Shown here one piece after another: positions 8,708-17,019 of a DNA stretch of 38,550 nucleotides. The position numbers and the translations under genes were made by a program. This DNA is from Deltaproteobacteria bacterium (GTDB taxonomy: Bacteria > Desulfobacterota > Binatia > Binatales > Binataceae), in contig PNBD01000143.1 in assembly GCA_003135855.1 (NCBI GenBank), forward strand, positions 38,453 through 77,002, in the 5' to 3' direction. Every line of letters begins with the position of its first letter. Position 1 is the first letter of the stretch. The notes under the pieces were generated by a model. That model saw nothing but the letters and a program-made list of their open reading frames with translations, did not search any database and was not told where the DNA came from.

Positions 8708-9966
8708 TGGATATGGCCGTACAGAAGGTTGGCCTCGGCCGCCGCCTCGCGCGCGTTGAATTCCTGATCGTGGCGCTGGAGCCGCAGTTGCTGCGCGACC
8801 TGGTAGGCATCGAGCACTTCGAGCATCGTCACTACCCCGCCACCGAGGAAGCGCGTCCACGTGAGCGCGAACGCGTCGTCAGCGGTCGGCTGCACGCGAT
8901 AAAGAATTTCCAGTTGATGATTGGCGATATCGTAACGCCGCGACGCGTCCGCGATCCGCCGCGTCAGCAGATACTCGGTCTGCCGCGCCTGCGCGAGCGC
9001 CGAATTCTCCTTCGCGCGCGCCTGATCGATATGCGACGAGATGAGCCCGCCGTCGAACAGCGGCATCGATACGACGGTGTCGTACGAGCCGCCGAAATTG
9101 TGCGCGATCGTCGGCCGCGGATCGACGCCGAGAAAACCGGTGGTGAACGCCACCTGCACGGTCGGCAGACGCTCTGCCCGGGCGGCTTTGATTTGCTGCG
9201 TGGCCGATAAAATCGCGCGCTGCGCCGCCTGCATCACCGGACTCTGCGCGAGATCGCCCGACGGCTTGGGCGGCACCCCGCTTATCGGCGCGGCCTCGAG
9301 GTCGCCCTGATTCGGCTCGCCCATCAGCGCGCCCAGCGTCTCCGACGCGCGCTCGGCATTGCCCCGCGCGTAGTCGAGCGCAAGCTCGACCGCATCGCGC
9401 GCAGTCTGCGCTTTGAGCACGTCATTGGTGATCATGCGGCCGCTCTTGTTCAGGTCCGAGATCGTGCCGGCGTAGCGCGTCAAGCGGTCCAGGCTCGCCT
9501 GCAAATCCTTTTGCATCCCGCGCGCACGGAGCAAGTCGAAGTATGCCACCGTTGCATCGAACACCGTCTGCGCGCGCGCCGCCGCAATACCGAATCGCGA
9601 CGCCTGCGCGACGTACTCCGCCGCCCGCAGCCGCGCCTGCCTCCGTCCCCAATCCCACGCCGTGTAATCCAGCATCACCAGCACCGTCGAAAGCCCGCGA
9701 TTGGTGATGACCTGATTGTAGCCGGGCGCCTGGTAGTATTCGCCGCCGCTCGCGATATTCGGAAACAGCGGTGCGCGCTGCTCGCGCACGTGCGCGACGC
9801 TCATATCGCTCGCCGCCGCTGCTACTCCCACGGATGGCGCCGCGCGCAGTGCGCGCTCGATTGCGTCGGAAAGGGTTATCGATGCGGCGACAGCGACCGA
9901 AGCCCACGTGAGCACTCCGGTAACAGTGAGGGCTGCCGCCATGAGATGCCGGCGTGTTTGCTCCAT
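8704..9966 (-). CDS. TolC-family outer membrane efflux protein
   Basis: About 420 residues. The chosen ATG at 9966 begins MEQTRRHLMAAALTVTGV, a basic start followed by a hydrophobic segment ending ASVAVAA, consistent with a signal peptide. The mature part has the two pseudo-repeats of the OEP fold: a first helix LSDAIERALRAAPSV, QRAP-LFP (here REQRAPLFPNIASGGEYYQ) and beta strands, then a second copy with ERLPTVQVAFTTGF and SMPLFDGGLISSHIDQA. These trimers form the exit duct through the outer membrane. It is the first gene of the tolC-adaptor-pump set and follows the histidine kinase by 78 bases. Confidence 0.92.
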   Translation of the reverse strand: MEQTRRHLMAAALTVTGVLTWASVAVAASITLSDAIERALRAAPSVGVAAAASDMSVAHVREQRAPLFPNIASGGEYYQAPGYNQVITNRGLSTVLVMLDYTAWDWGRRQARLRAAEYVAQASRFGIAAARAQTVFDATVAYFDLLRARGMQKDLQASLDRLTRYAGTISDLNKSGRMITNDVLKAQTARDAVELALDYARGNAERASETLGALMGEPNQGDLEAAPISGVPPKPSGDLAQSPVMQAAQRAILSATQQIKAARAERLPTVQVAFTTGFLGVDPRPTIAHNFGGSYDTVVSMPLFDGGLISSHIDQARAKENSALAQARQTEYLLTRRIADASRRYDIANHQLEILYRVQPTADDAFALTWTRFLGGGVVTMLEVLDAYQVAQQLRLQRHDQEFNAREAAAEANLLYGHIQ

Positions 9967-10044
9967 AATGCAAACATAGCAACCCGATTTGCCGCTCACT
10001 AATTAACAATTGTTTAGATGACCTACTGTTTGTAGCGAATGAAA

Positions 10045-11421
10045 TCACCCCACCGCCCCGCCGCGCACCTGCTCGCGCGCCGCCGGGATCGTCACGATGA
10101 ACTCGCATCCGCCGCCGGCCCGATTCGCCGCGATGATCTCACCACCATGCAGCCGCGCGATTTCCTTGCATAGGCTGAGTCCCAGCCCGCTGCCCTCGCC
10201 GGGCGCCGATGCGCCCCTGAAGAATCGATCGAAAACGAACGGCAATTCCGCAGCCGGGATCGCTGGCCCGCTGTCCATCACGCTGAGCGTCGCGATGCTT
10301 TCATTCTTCGCGACCGTAACTTCGATTAGACCCTGCGCCGGCGTGAACTTGAGCGCGTTGTCGAGCAGGTTGATCAACAAGCGCCGGAGATGCGGCGCGT
10401 TGCCATCGACCAGCACACTTTCCGCGGCGTTCACCCGCAGCTCGATTTCGCGCGCCTGCGCGAGCGGCTCAACCGTGCCCGCGACGTCCGCCGCCAGTTC
10501 GCTCAAATCGAGCCGCTCGCGATTCACCGCGACTTCGCCATTGAGCCGTGCCAGCATCAACAGTTCGTCCGCGATTGTGCAGAGCGCCAGCACCTCGCGA
10601 TGCGCCAATTCCAGCGCCTTGAGGTTCTCCTCTGGCGATCGCTCCTTCGCGAGCGCCACTTCCAGTCCGGTGCGCAATACCGCGAGCGGTGTGCGCAGTT
10701 CGTGCGCCGCATCCGACGCGAATCGCCGCTCGGTCGCCGACGCCTGCTCCAGCCGCTCCAGCAGCGCGTTGATCACCGACGAAAGCCGCGCGATCTCGTC
10801 GGCTACAGGAGCCACCGACAGGCGCGAACGAAGATTGCTCGGCCCAATCGCCGCAAGCGCCGCCGTCACCGATTCCATCGGCCTGAGCGCGCGCCCCGCC
10901 AGCCAGTAACCGCCGGCGACGCACAAAATCAATACCACCGGCAGGATCAGCGCCAGGCTGTTGCGCAGACTGTCCACCGAATTGCGCACCAGGCGGAGAT
11001 TCACGCCGCTCTCGAGATACGCAGGTTGACCGGCGAGCCTGAGCGGTGCGACGGCGAATCGAAAAAATTGATTGCCTATGATCGTCGGCTTCGCCGGCAA
11101 CTGCCCGGCAAGCGGCGGCGGGATCGTATGGATGTCGCCGTAGTCGATCGCGACGCTATGCCCATCGGCGTCAATCAGCTGCACGCGCCGGCCCGGCCCG
11201 ATATCGGTCTCACGCGCGAGCGCCTCCAGGATTGCACGCGCTCCCGATGTCCCCGCCCTCTGAATTTCCTTCGCGCTGGTGTCGGCCTCTTCGAGCAACG
11301 CCGCATCGACCGCGCTCAGCTGCTGCCGCTCGAAAAGTTGCAACACCACGATTCCGAGCGCGAATAGAATCGCGGCCAACACTGCGCCCCAATAGATCGT
11401 CAGCCTGATTCTGATCGTCAT
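10045..11421 (-). CDS. Sensor histidine kinase (CusS/QseC-like architecture)
   Basis: 458 residues. A first membrane helix (about 9-29), a periplasmic sensor region of about 125 residues, a second helix (about 156-176) and a HAMP segment lead to the kinase core. The H box is ASDAAHELRTPLAV with phospho-acceptor His240; the N box is LINLLDNALKF with Asn355. The G1 box reads DSGPAIP at 383-389 instead of the usual DxGxGIP, so the second Gly is Ala; the G2 box is GSGLGLSL. It phosphorylates the adjacent OmpR-type regulator. Placed between that regulator and the efflux genes, it very likely controls them. The ligand is unknown; the periplasmic part has no obvious Met- or His-rich metal motif. Confidence 0.93.
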   Translation of the reverse strand: MTIRIRLTIYWGAVLAAILFALGIVVLQLFERQQLSAVDAALLEEADTSAKEIQRAGTSGARAILEALARETDIGPGRRVQLIDADGHSVAIDYGDIHTIPPPLAGQLPAKPTIIGNQFFRFAVAPLRLAGQPAYLESGVNLRLVRNSVDSLRNSLALILPVVLILCVAGGYWLAGRALRPMESVTAALAAIGPSNLRSRLSVAPVADEIARLSSVINALLERLEQASATERRFASDAAHELRTPLAVLRTGLEVALAKERSPEENLKALELAHREVLALCTIADELLMLARLNGEVAVNRERLDLSELAADVAGTVEPLAQAREIELRVNAAESVLVDGNAPHLRRLLINLLDNALKFTPAQGLIEVTVAKNESIATLSVMDSGPAIPAAELPFVFDRFFRGASAPGEGSGLGLSLCKEIARLHGGEIIAANRAGGGCEFIVTIPAAREQVRGGAVG

Positions 11422-11445
11422 TTGATGCGCCCGCCGCGCGCGCGA

Positions 11446-12126
11446 TTACTCGGCGCGAATCGTGTAACCGACGCCGCGCACCGTGACGATCAGCGAACGA
11501 TCGCTCCGCGGATCGATCTTCTGGCGCAGCCGATTAACGAACACTTCGATCAGGTTGGTCAGCGCCTTGTAGTCCGAATCCCACACCGTCTCGGCGATCA
11601 TGTCGCGCGTCACCACCTGCCCGGCGTTGCGCATCAGCAGCTCGAGCAGCATCTTCTCTTTTGGCGACAGGGCAACCACGTGCTCGCCGATTCGCACGCG
11701 CCGCTTGATCGTATCGAATTCGAGGTCGCCGACTTTGAGAATTGGCGAGGCGGTCTGCGAACGCCGCCGGCCGAGCGCCTTGACTCTCGCAACCAATTCC
11801 GCGAACGCGAACGGTTTGGTGAGATAGTCGTCGCCCCCGCTGTCCAGTCCCGCCACGCGATCCTCGAGCGATCCCCGCGCCGTGAGAATCAGCACCGGCG
11901 TGTGATTCTTCGCCGCACGCATCTCGCGCAGCAATTCGATTCCGCTTTTGCCCGGCAGTTGCAGGTCGAGCACGATCAAGTCGAGCGCGCCGGCCGCGAT
12001 AATTTTCTCGGCCGCCTCCGCGCTTTCGGCGGCTTCGACCGCGAAGCCCTCTTCGCTAAGCCCTTGGCGGATCGACTCCAGCAGCCGGACCTCGTCCTCG
12101 ACCACCAGGATGCGCAGCGCATTCAT
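11446..12126 (-). CDS. OmpR/PhoB-family response regulator
   Basis: 226 residues. The receiver domain (1-120) has the acidic pair Glu10/Asp11, phospho-acceptor Asp54 (LIVLDLQLPG), Thr82 (LTARG) and Lys104 (LTKPF). A winged-helix DNA-binding domain (about 132-226) contains LSPKEKMLLELLMRNAG and the recognition-helix region NLIEVFVNRLRQKID, ending in VRGVGYTIRAE. This is the layout of CusR/QseB-like activators. The kinase gene follows 24 bases downstream, and the efflux operon lies beyond it. It probably binds near the promoter of this cluster; I could not identify a convincing direct-repeat binding site. Confidence 0.95.
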   Translation of the reverse strand: MNALRILVVEDEVRLLESIRQGLSEEGFAVEAAESAEAAEKIIAAGALDLIVLDLQLPGKSGIELLREMRAAKNHTPVLILTARGSLEDRVAGLDSGGDDYLTKPFAFAELVARVKALGRRRSQTASPILKVGDLEFDTIKRRVRIGEHVVALSPKEKMLLELLMRNAGQVVTRDMIAETVWDSDYKALTNLIEVFVNRLRQKIDPRSDRSLIVTVRGVGYTIRAE

Positions 12127-12178
12127 GGCGACGATGCTGACACGGCGGCCGCGGCAAAAAAAGTAGTCGCTGCTCGCC

Positions 12179-12820
12179 TCAGATGACCAGCGAAATGATC
12201 CCCGCCGCCACCAGCGCGCCCGCCCAGATCATATCGAGATTGATCCAGGCGCTCCGCAGAATCGCGAGCCCGACGTAATCGTAAACGATGATCGCGACCG
12301 CGCCCATCACCACCATCATCGCAGCCGTATGCAGGAGTATCACCGCGACTGCTTGCGCCATCGTATGCGCCGCCTGCGCCATCGCCATCTGATGACCCGC
12401 GTGTCCGCCATGCGGCGTCATCCCGAGCATAATGGGAAACAACATCAGGCCCGCACCATGTGCCGACGCCATCAGAAATGACCACAGCGCAAGCTCCGCC
12501 GCATTCACCCGCATCGCAACCCAACGCGGATGCGCTCGCGGCCACATGAATCGAAACAATCCGAACAGGATTAATGCGCCCGCGCCGATCGGACGCAGCC
12601 ACTCGATCGCGACGAATAATCGGAGCCCGCCGATGATCGCGACCACCACCCCAATCGAGAGCAAGTGGCCGAGCGCGATTGGCAACAGCGACCACAGAAC
12701 TTTCGCCCGCCGCCGCTCCTGCAATCCCAGCGCGACCGCGAACAGCCAGCCCATGGACGGATCGACGCCGTGATACGCGCCGAGCGCGGCGACCGCCAGC
12801 CACGGCCACGCCGCGGTCAC
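12179..12820 (-). CDS. Multipass membrane protein coupled to methanethiol oxidase homologue
   Basis: 213 residues from a GTG at 12820, which overlaps the stop of the upstream selenium-binding-protein gene as GTGA; the frame upstream of that point is shadow of the neighbour. About six hydrophobic segments are visible. Notable motifs are GAYHGVDPSMGW near the N-terminus, SAHGAGLMLFPIMLGM in the middle, and a loop rich in His and Met (HGGHAGHQMAMAQAAHTM). The HG-x-(D/N)-P and HGAG elements suggest conserved His residues within the membrane, as in some metal or proton handling proteins. I do not recognise a named family. The tight coupling to the upstream gene argues that the two proteins act together. 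Confidence 0.75.
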   Translation of the reverse strand: MTAAWPWLAVAALGAYHGVDPSMGWLFAVALGLQERRRAKVLWSLLPIALGHLLSIGVVVAIIGGLRLFVAIEWLRPIGAGALILFGLFRFMWPRAHPRWVAMRVNAAELALWSFLMASAHGAGLMLFPIMLGMTPHGGHAGHQMAMAQAAHTMAQAVAVILLHTAAMMVVMGAVAIIVYDYVGLAILRSAWINLDMIWAGALVAAGIISLVI

Positions 12821-14217
12821 GGATAGCAGAACGAATCGGACGAAGAGTCGCCGCCTTCGAGGCGAATCTGATGCGCGCGCTCGCCGTCGAAGGTCGTGAA
12901 GAACTTCGGGTCGACCGTCATCCCGCCCGCCGGATTGCAATCGATCTTCGCGATCCAGCCGCGGATCCCCTCGGGATAAAACTGCGCGTCCCACGCGTTG
13001 TACAGCGAATTCGATACGAATATCCGCCCCCCGTCGCGGCTCAGTTCAAGCATCTGCGGCGCGCCATTTAACGCACCGCCGCCTTTCGGATGCGATGCGT
13101 GCGCGACGATTCCGCCGAGCCGGATCGAGCCGGTCTCTCTCGGCTTGAACGGATCGCTCACGTCATATTGCTTCAGATCGCCGGTGCCGAAACACGCGAC
13201 GTACAAAAATTTGTCGTCGAGGCTGAGATTTAGATCGGTGATCAGCGGCGGCACCGCCTTGAACGGCTTGAGCGCCGGCGGCAGCACGCTCTCGTCCGCG
13301 GGCTCCGGTGGAATCTCGATCACTTTCTGAATCTTCCAATCGTCGCCCTCGCGATGCCACAGCCAGATCGACGCCGTCAGATCCTTGGTCGATACCACCA
13401 CGCCGACAAAGCCGAACGTCTTGGTCGGGTCGTGCGACGGCCGCAACTCGAGCGCCATCTGTTGTTCCGCGCCGAGATCGAGCGTTTTCAGATGCCGCCG
13501 CTTCTTCAAATCCCAGATATGAATCGAGTGCCCGTACTTGTTGCTCAGCAACAGTTCCGGAACCACGCCGTTCTCTATCATGTTCGGCGTGCCCCATTCG
13601 CTGGTGATCGCGACGTCGTACCCAAGATGCCACCAGAAGTCGTACCCGAAATATTGCGGCCCGCGATCGACCTCCCAGCGCCCGAGCACCTCGAAGCTCT
13701 CATGATCGAGCAGGAAAATTCCGCCCGGCCCATCGCCGTTCGGCGCACCGAGCGCGCTTACGTAGATAGCATCGGGTCCGCAATGAATCGTATGCGGCCG
13801 GCTGTAGCCGGTCCGCGCTGCGATCTCTTCCGGTTCGATGATTTTTACGATTTTCGGATTTCGCGCATCCGGCTTGGTGTCGAAAATGTAGATGCGCGAG
13901 GAGCGCAGCCCCGGCACCAGCAAGTAGCGGCGCTCCATATGCGGATGCGGCGCGTAGGGGCACAGCGCGGCGCTGCACGCGTTCCAGCCAAAATGATGCA
14001 ACTCGTCGCCGACCCCGGGAACTTCAACGCGCCCAACGACTTGGCCGTAAGATGTTGATTCGGGATCGAGGTCGAGCACGCACAGCGCATCGTGGCGCCC
14101 GTTGGCCGGCGTCGGATTGAAGGTCACGACGTAGCCGAGTTTCTCGCGTGGCGCCTGCATCGCCATCCGCGCCGATGGATAAAACGTCTGGTCGGGTTTC
14201 CACAGCGCCATGATCAT
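12817..14217 (-). CDS. Selenium-binding protein 56 / methanethiol oxidase homologue
   Basis: 466 residues, the usual length of the SBP56 family. Family blocks are recognisable throughout: ELHHFGWNACSAAL near 72-85 with the conserved Cys, RPHTIHCGPDAIYVSALG, FGYDFWWHLGYDVAITSEWG, YGHSIHIWDL, the Asp/Asn-rich ITDLNLSLDDKFLYV and CFGTGDLKQYDVSDP, then HASHPKGG and NSLYNAWDAQFYP. Some bacterial members (MtoX) are methanethiol oxidases, producing formaldehyde, H2S and H2O2, and SBP56 proteins bind metals through conserved His residues. The family does not need selenium in its protein. No signal peptide is visible, so a cytoplasmic location is likely here, unlike the periplasmic Hyphomicrobium enzyme. 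It heads the minus-strand cluster. The start ATG at 14217 has AAGG upstream. Confidence 0.9.
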   Translation of the reverse strand: MIMALWKPDQTFYPSARMAMQAPREKLGYVVTFNPTPANGRHDALCVLDLDPESTSYGQVVGRVEVPGVGDELHHFGWNACSAALCPYAPHPHMERRYLLVPGLRSSRIYIFDTKPDARNPKIVKIIEPEEIAARTGYSRPHTIHCGPDAIYVSALGAPNGDGPGGIFLLDHESFEVLGRWEVDRGPQYFGYDFWWHLGYDVAITSEWGTPNMIENGVVPELLLSNKYGHSIHIWDLKKRRHLKTLDLGAEQQMALELRPSHDPTKTFGFVGVVVSTKDLTASIWLWHREGDDWKIQKVIEIPPEPADESVLPPALKPFKAVPPLITDLNLSLDDKFLYVACFGTGDLKQYDVSDPFKPRETGSIRLGGIVAHASHPKGGGALNGAPQMLELSRDGGRIFVSNSLYNAWDAQFYPEGIRGWIAKIDCNPAGGMTVDPKFFTTFDGERAHQIRLEGGDSSSDSFCYP

Positions 14218-14358
14218 TCACCGCCTTGAAGAAGTGGAAAAAAGGTATCCCGCGCCGCGAATCCCAAGCAAGCGCGCGCTCATGTGAATCGTTGTCGATT
14301 TGGCGCGCGACTGATGTAAGTTAAGTGCGGCATCAAATCACGATCAGCGGGGAGCGCC

Positions 14359-15189
14359 ATGGACTATCAAACAGTTCTCTACGAAAAGCACGACCGGATC
14401 GCCAAGGTAACTCTCAATCGTCCGCGCTACAAAAACGCCCAATCGCGCCTGCTGCTCGAGGAAATGGATCGCGCGTTCATCGACGCCAACGCCGACGACG
14501 ATGTCCGCGTGATCATTCTCGCCGGCGCCGGTGAGAATTTCTGCTCCGGCCACGACCTCGGCACGCCCGAAGACAAGGAGGACAACAAGCGCCGCCCGTT
14601 TCCCAAGGGCGTGCGCGGCGAGTACGCGCGTTCGCGCCAGTTGTTCCTCGACAACACGCTCCGGTGGCGCGATCTCGACAAGCCCACGATCGCGCAAGTG
14701 CAGGGATGGTGCATTTTCGGCGGATGGATGTTTGCCGCCGCGATGGATCTGGTGGTCGCTGCCGACGACGCCAAGTTCCTGCCCTCGCTGCTCCAGTACT
14801 TCTCGATTCCCTGGGATATGCCGCCGCGCAAAGCCAAGGAAATTCTCTTTCAGAGCCGCTTCGTCGATGCCGAAGAAGCCGCCCGCCTCGGCTTCGTCAA
14901 TATCGTCGTGCCGCGCGCGCAGCTCGAAGATGAAACCATGGCGCTCGCAAATCGAATCGCCGAGAGCGACCGCTTCACTCTCCGGATGCTCAAATGGGCG
15001 ATCAACTCCGCGCAGGACGAGATGGGCTACAGCAACGCGATCCGCAACGCCCACTCGCATCACATGGTGCTCGGCCTCGGCGGCTTTATGCAGGCGCAGA
15101 TGGAAGGAAAGGGCTTGCCCAAGCGGATGCCCGGCGTCGATCAGGCGCTCAAAAAAATCCAGAAACAACCAAAAGCCAGCGCAGATTGA
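14359..15189 (+). CDS. Enoyl-CoA hydratase/isomerase (crotonase) family protein, atypical
   Basis: 276 residues, with GGGGAG about seven bases before the ATG. The crotonase fold is clear: KVTLNRPRYKNAQS, the first oxyanion-hole strand ENFCSGHDLG (about 59-68) and the second QGWCIFGGW (115-123). The active site departs from true hydratases. The position of the first catalytic Glu (usual FGxPE) is Ser143 in FLPSLLQYF, and the GxxGGxxRL helix is replaced by WDMPPRKAKEILF, where Glu161 may match the second Glu. It may be an isomerase, hydrolase or decarboxylase on a CoA thioester rather than a hydratase. It is divergent from the methanethiol oxidase gene across a 141-base intergenic region that must hold both promoters. 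Confidence 0.88.
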   Translation: MDYQTVLYEKHDRIAKVTLNRPRYKNAQSRLLLEEMDRAFIDANADDDVRVIILAGAGENFCSGHDLGTPEDKEDNKRRPFPKGVRGEYARSRQLFLDNTLRWRDLDKPTIAQVQGWCIFGGWMFAAAMDLVVAADDAKFLPSLLQYFSIPWDMPPRKAKEILFQSRFVDAEEAARLGFVNIVVPRAQLEDETMALANRIAESDRFTLRMLKWAINSAQDEMGYSNAIRNAHSHHMVLGLGGFMQAQMEGKGLPKRMPGVDQALKKIQKQPKASAD

Positions 15190-15358
15190 GCAAACTTCCC
15201 CGTGATTGCTGCAAGTCGGCGGTATCGATATATCGTGCCGTTCATTACCTTTAGTTCGATAAACTAACCGCACCCGCGATCTGGTTTCGACTCATCTTCG
15301 CCAAACGCGCCATAATCATTAATGACCAGGACGACCAGTCTGATCGAGGGCCTTCTAG

Positions 15359-16420
15359 TTGACCCGCCCCCTGTATCTGGCCGCTGCCGCGGCCTTGCTA
15401 TTCGCGCTGATAACGACCAGCGCGAACGCCTTCCTATGGTTCGGCTCTGGCGCGACCGCCACTCCCACTCAGACGCCCACTCCCTCGCTCTCACCGACGC
15501 CTTCCGCGACGCCCACGCCGACCCGCACCGCGACCAGGACTCCGTCGCCGAAGGCCACCCCCGCTCCGCTCGCGCGCCAGGTCGTTGGCGGCGAGTTCGA
15601 TTTCATCGCCGGCGATCACACTTCATTTTCGAAACTCGGTTCCCGCTTCGGGATTGGGCCGAAGTTGCTGGCGCGCGAAAACGGGAAGCAAATGACCGAC
15701 AAAGTTAATGAGGGCGACACCATTCACATCGACAATCGCCATGTCGTGCCGCTCGAGCTCCCCACCGGCATCATCGTCAACCTGCCGCAGCGGATGGTCT
15801 TTCACTTCGAGGACGGCCGCATCACCGGTGCCTTTCCCGCCGCGATTGGCCGCCCCGAAAAGAAATGGCAGACGCTGACCGGCGCCTTCAAAGTGATCCA
15901 GCTTCGCGAAGATCCGACCTGGCGCGTGCCCGCCTCAATCCAGGATGAAATGGAGGCGGAGGGCAAGGACGTCGTCGATGAAGTCGAGCCGGGCCCCGAC
16001 AACCCGCTCGGCAAATTCTGGATTGGACTCAGCCTGCCCGTGCTCGGCATTCATGGCACCAACCGTCCGCTGAGCATCTACAGTTATCGGACCCACGGAT
16101 GCATCCGCTTGCACCCGGACGATATCGAAGCGCTGTACGAGGCGGTCGACTACAACGAGTCGGGCGAGATCGTTTATCTCCCCCTGATGCTCGCGCGGCT
16201 TGACGACGGTCAAATTTTCCTTGAGAGTCAGCGCGACATCTACCGGCGTGGGACCGGGGGCATCGATGCTTTGCGATCTCTTGCGCAAGCCAATCATATC
16301 GATAGTCTAATCGATTGGGCGAAGGCAGAGTCGGTGGTGAATGACATGGACGGTATCGCGCGCGATATTACGATCGCTCCAATGAACGCAGCCGCGAACG
16401 CAACCGGCGCGGCCAAATGA
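15359..16420 (+). CDS. L,D-transpeptidase (YkuD domain) with LysM-like segment
   Basis: 353 residues from a TTG, the only start that yields a proper signal peptide (MTRPLYLAAAAALLFALITT, then ANA). A Pro/Thr/Ser-rich linker spans about 32-70. A LysM-like segment (FIAGDHTSFSKLGSRFGIG to GDTIHIDN) lies near 81-127. The YkuD catalytic domain follows, with IHGTN at 231-235 and RTHGCIRL containing His246 and nucleophile Cys248. Such enzymes make 3-3 peptidoglycan cross-links or attach proteins to peptidoglycan in the periplasm; the ErfK/YbiS group is the closest in layout. The next gene starts inside its stop (ATGA), so the two are coupled. The TTG start and weak upstream site suggest modest expression. 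Confidence 0.92.
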   Translation: MTRPLYLAAAAALLFALITTSANAFLWFGSGATATPTQTPTPSLSPTPSATPTPTRTATRTPSPKATPAPLARQVVGGEFDFIAGDHTSFSKLGSRFGIGPKLLARENGKQMTDKVNEGDTIHIDNRHVVPLELPTGIIVNLPQRMVFHFEDGRITGAFPAAIGRPEKKWQTLTGAFKVIQLREDPTWRVPASIQDEMEAEGKDVVDEVEPGPDNPLGKFWIGLSLPVLGIHGTNRPLSIYSYRTHGCIRLHPDDIEALYEAVDYNESGEIVYLPLMLARLDDGQIFLESQRDIYRRGTGGIDALRSLAQANHIDSLIDWAKAESVVNDMDGIARDITIAPMNAAANATGAAK

Positions 16421-16998
16421 AGACTCCACCCGAGCGGCCAATCGCGACAACCACCACGGCGATGACGCGCCGGCGCTTTCTCGCCGCCGCGGCGCTTGCC
16501 ACGGTGCCGTTGATCGTGCCGGGCTTCGCGATGGCGCGCACGACTATTCGCATCCGCCGCCGGATGCTCCGCTTCTACAATCTGCACACCGGCGAAAGTC
16601 TTAAGACTGTCTACTGGGAAAACGGCGAGTACGATCCCGACGAACTCGACCGCGTGAACTATATTCTGCGCGACTTCCGCGCCAATGAGATCAAGCCGAT
16701 CGATCCCGCGCTGCTGGATTTATTGGTCGGCATCCAGCGGCGACTCGGGACCTCGCAACCATACCAGGTGATCTCCGGATATCGTTCGCCGCTCACCAAC
16801 GCGATGCTTCATGCCAACGGCGAGGGCGTCGCGGTCCACAGCCTCCACATCGAGGGTAAGGCGATCGACATCTGCGTCCCCGGCCGCAGTCTCGCGCAGA
16901 TTCGGCGCGCCGCGTGGAAGCTCCAGGGTGGCGGCGTCGGCTACTATCCTCGCTCCGGCTTCGTCCATGTCGATACCGGCCGCGTCCGCTGGTGGTAG
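16417..16998 (+). CDS. DUF882 / YcbK-like M15 peptidase-fold protein, Tat-exported
   Basis: 193 residues. An N-terminal twin-arginine signal (AMTRRRFLAAAALATV, residues 15-30) predicts folded export to the periplasm. The DUF882 (peptidase M15-like) domain shows SGYRSP at 120-125, the zinc ligand block HSLHIEGKAIDI with His144 and Asp151, and the third ligand in FVHVDTG (His184). The E. coli relative MepK/YcbK is an endopeptidase that cleaves 3-3 cross-links made by L,D-transpeptidases. Being translationally coupled to an L,D-transpeptidase (ATGA overlap), it likely remodels the same cross-links. A shorter start at 16462 is possible, but the overlap favours 16417. Confidence 0.92.
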   Translation: MKTPPERPIATTTTAMTRRRFLAAAALATVPLIVPGFAMARTTIRIRRRMLRFYNLHTGESLKTVYWENGEYDPDELDRVNYILRDFRANEIKPIDPALLDLLVGIQRRLGTSQPYQVISGYRSPLTNAMLHANGEGVAVHSLHIEGKAIDICVPGRSLAQIRRAAWKLQGGGVGYYPRSGFVHVDTGRVRWW

Positions 16999-17019
16999 CC
17001 CGCAACTAGCAATCGCTCA

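Noticed and set aside
4635-9966. CusCBA-type copper or silver exporter
   Set aside because: The pump has an Asp-Asp pair in its fourth membrane segment and no visible Met-rich relay, so a metal substrate cannot be claimed.
10390-11367. Plus-strand frame of 325 codons
   Set aside because: Antisense to the histidine kinase; low-complexity Arg/Gln/His composition and no family motif.
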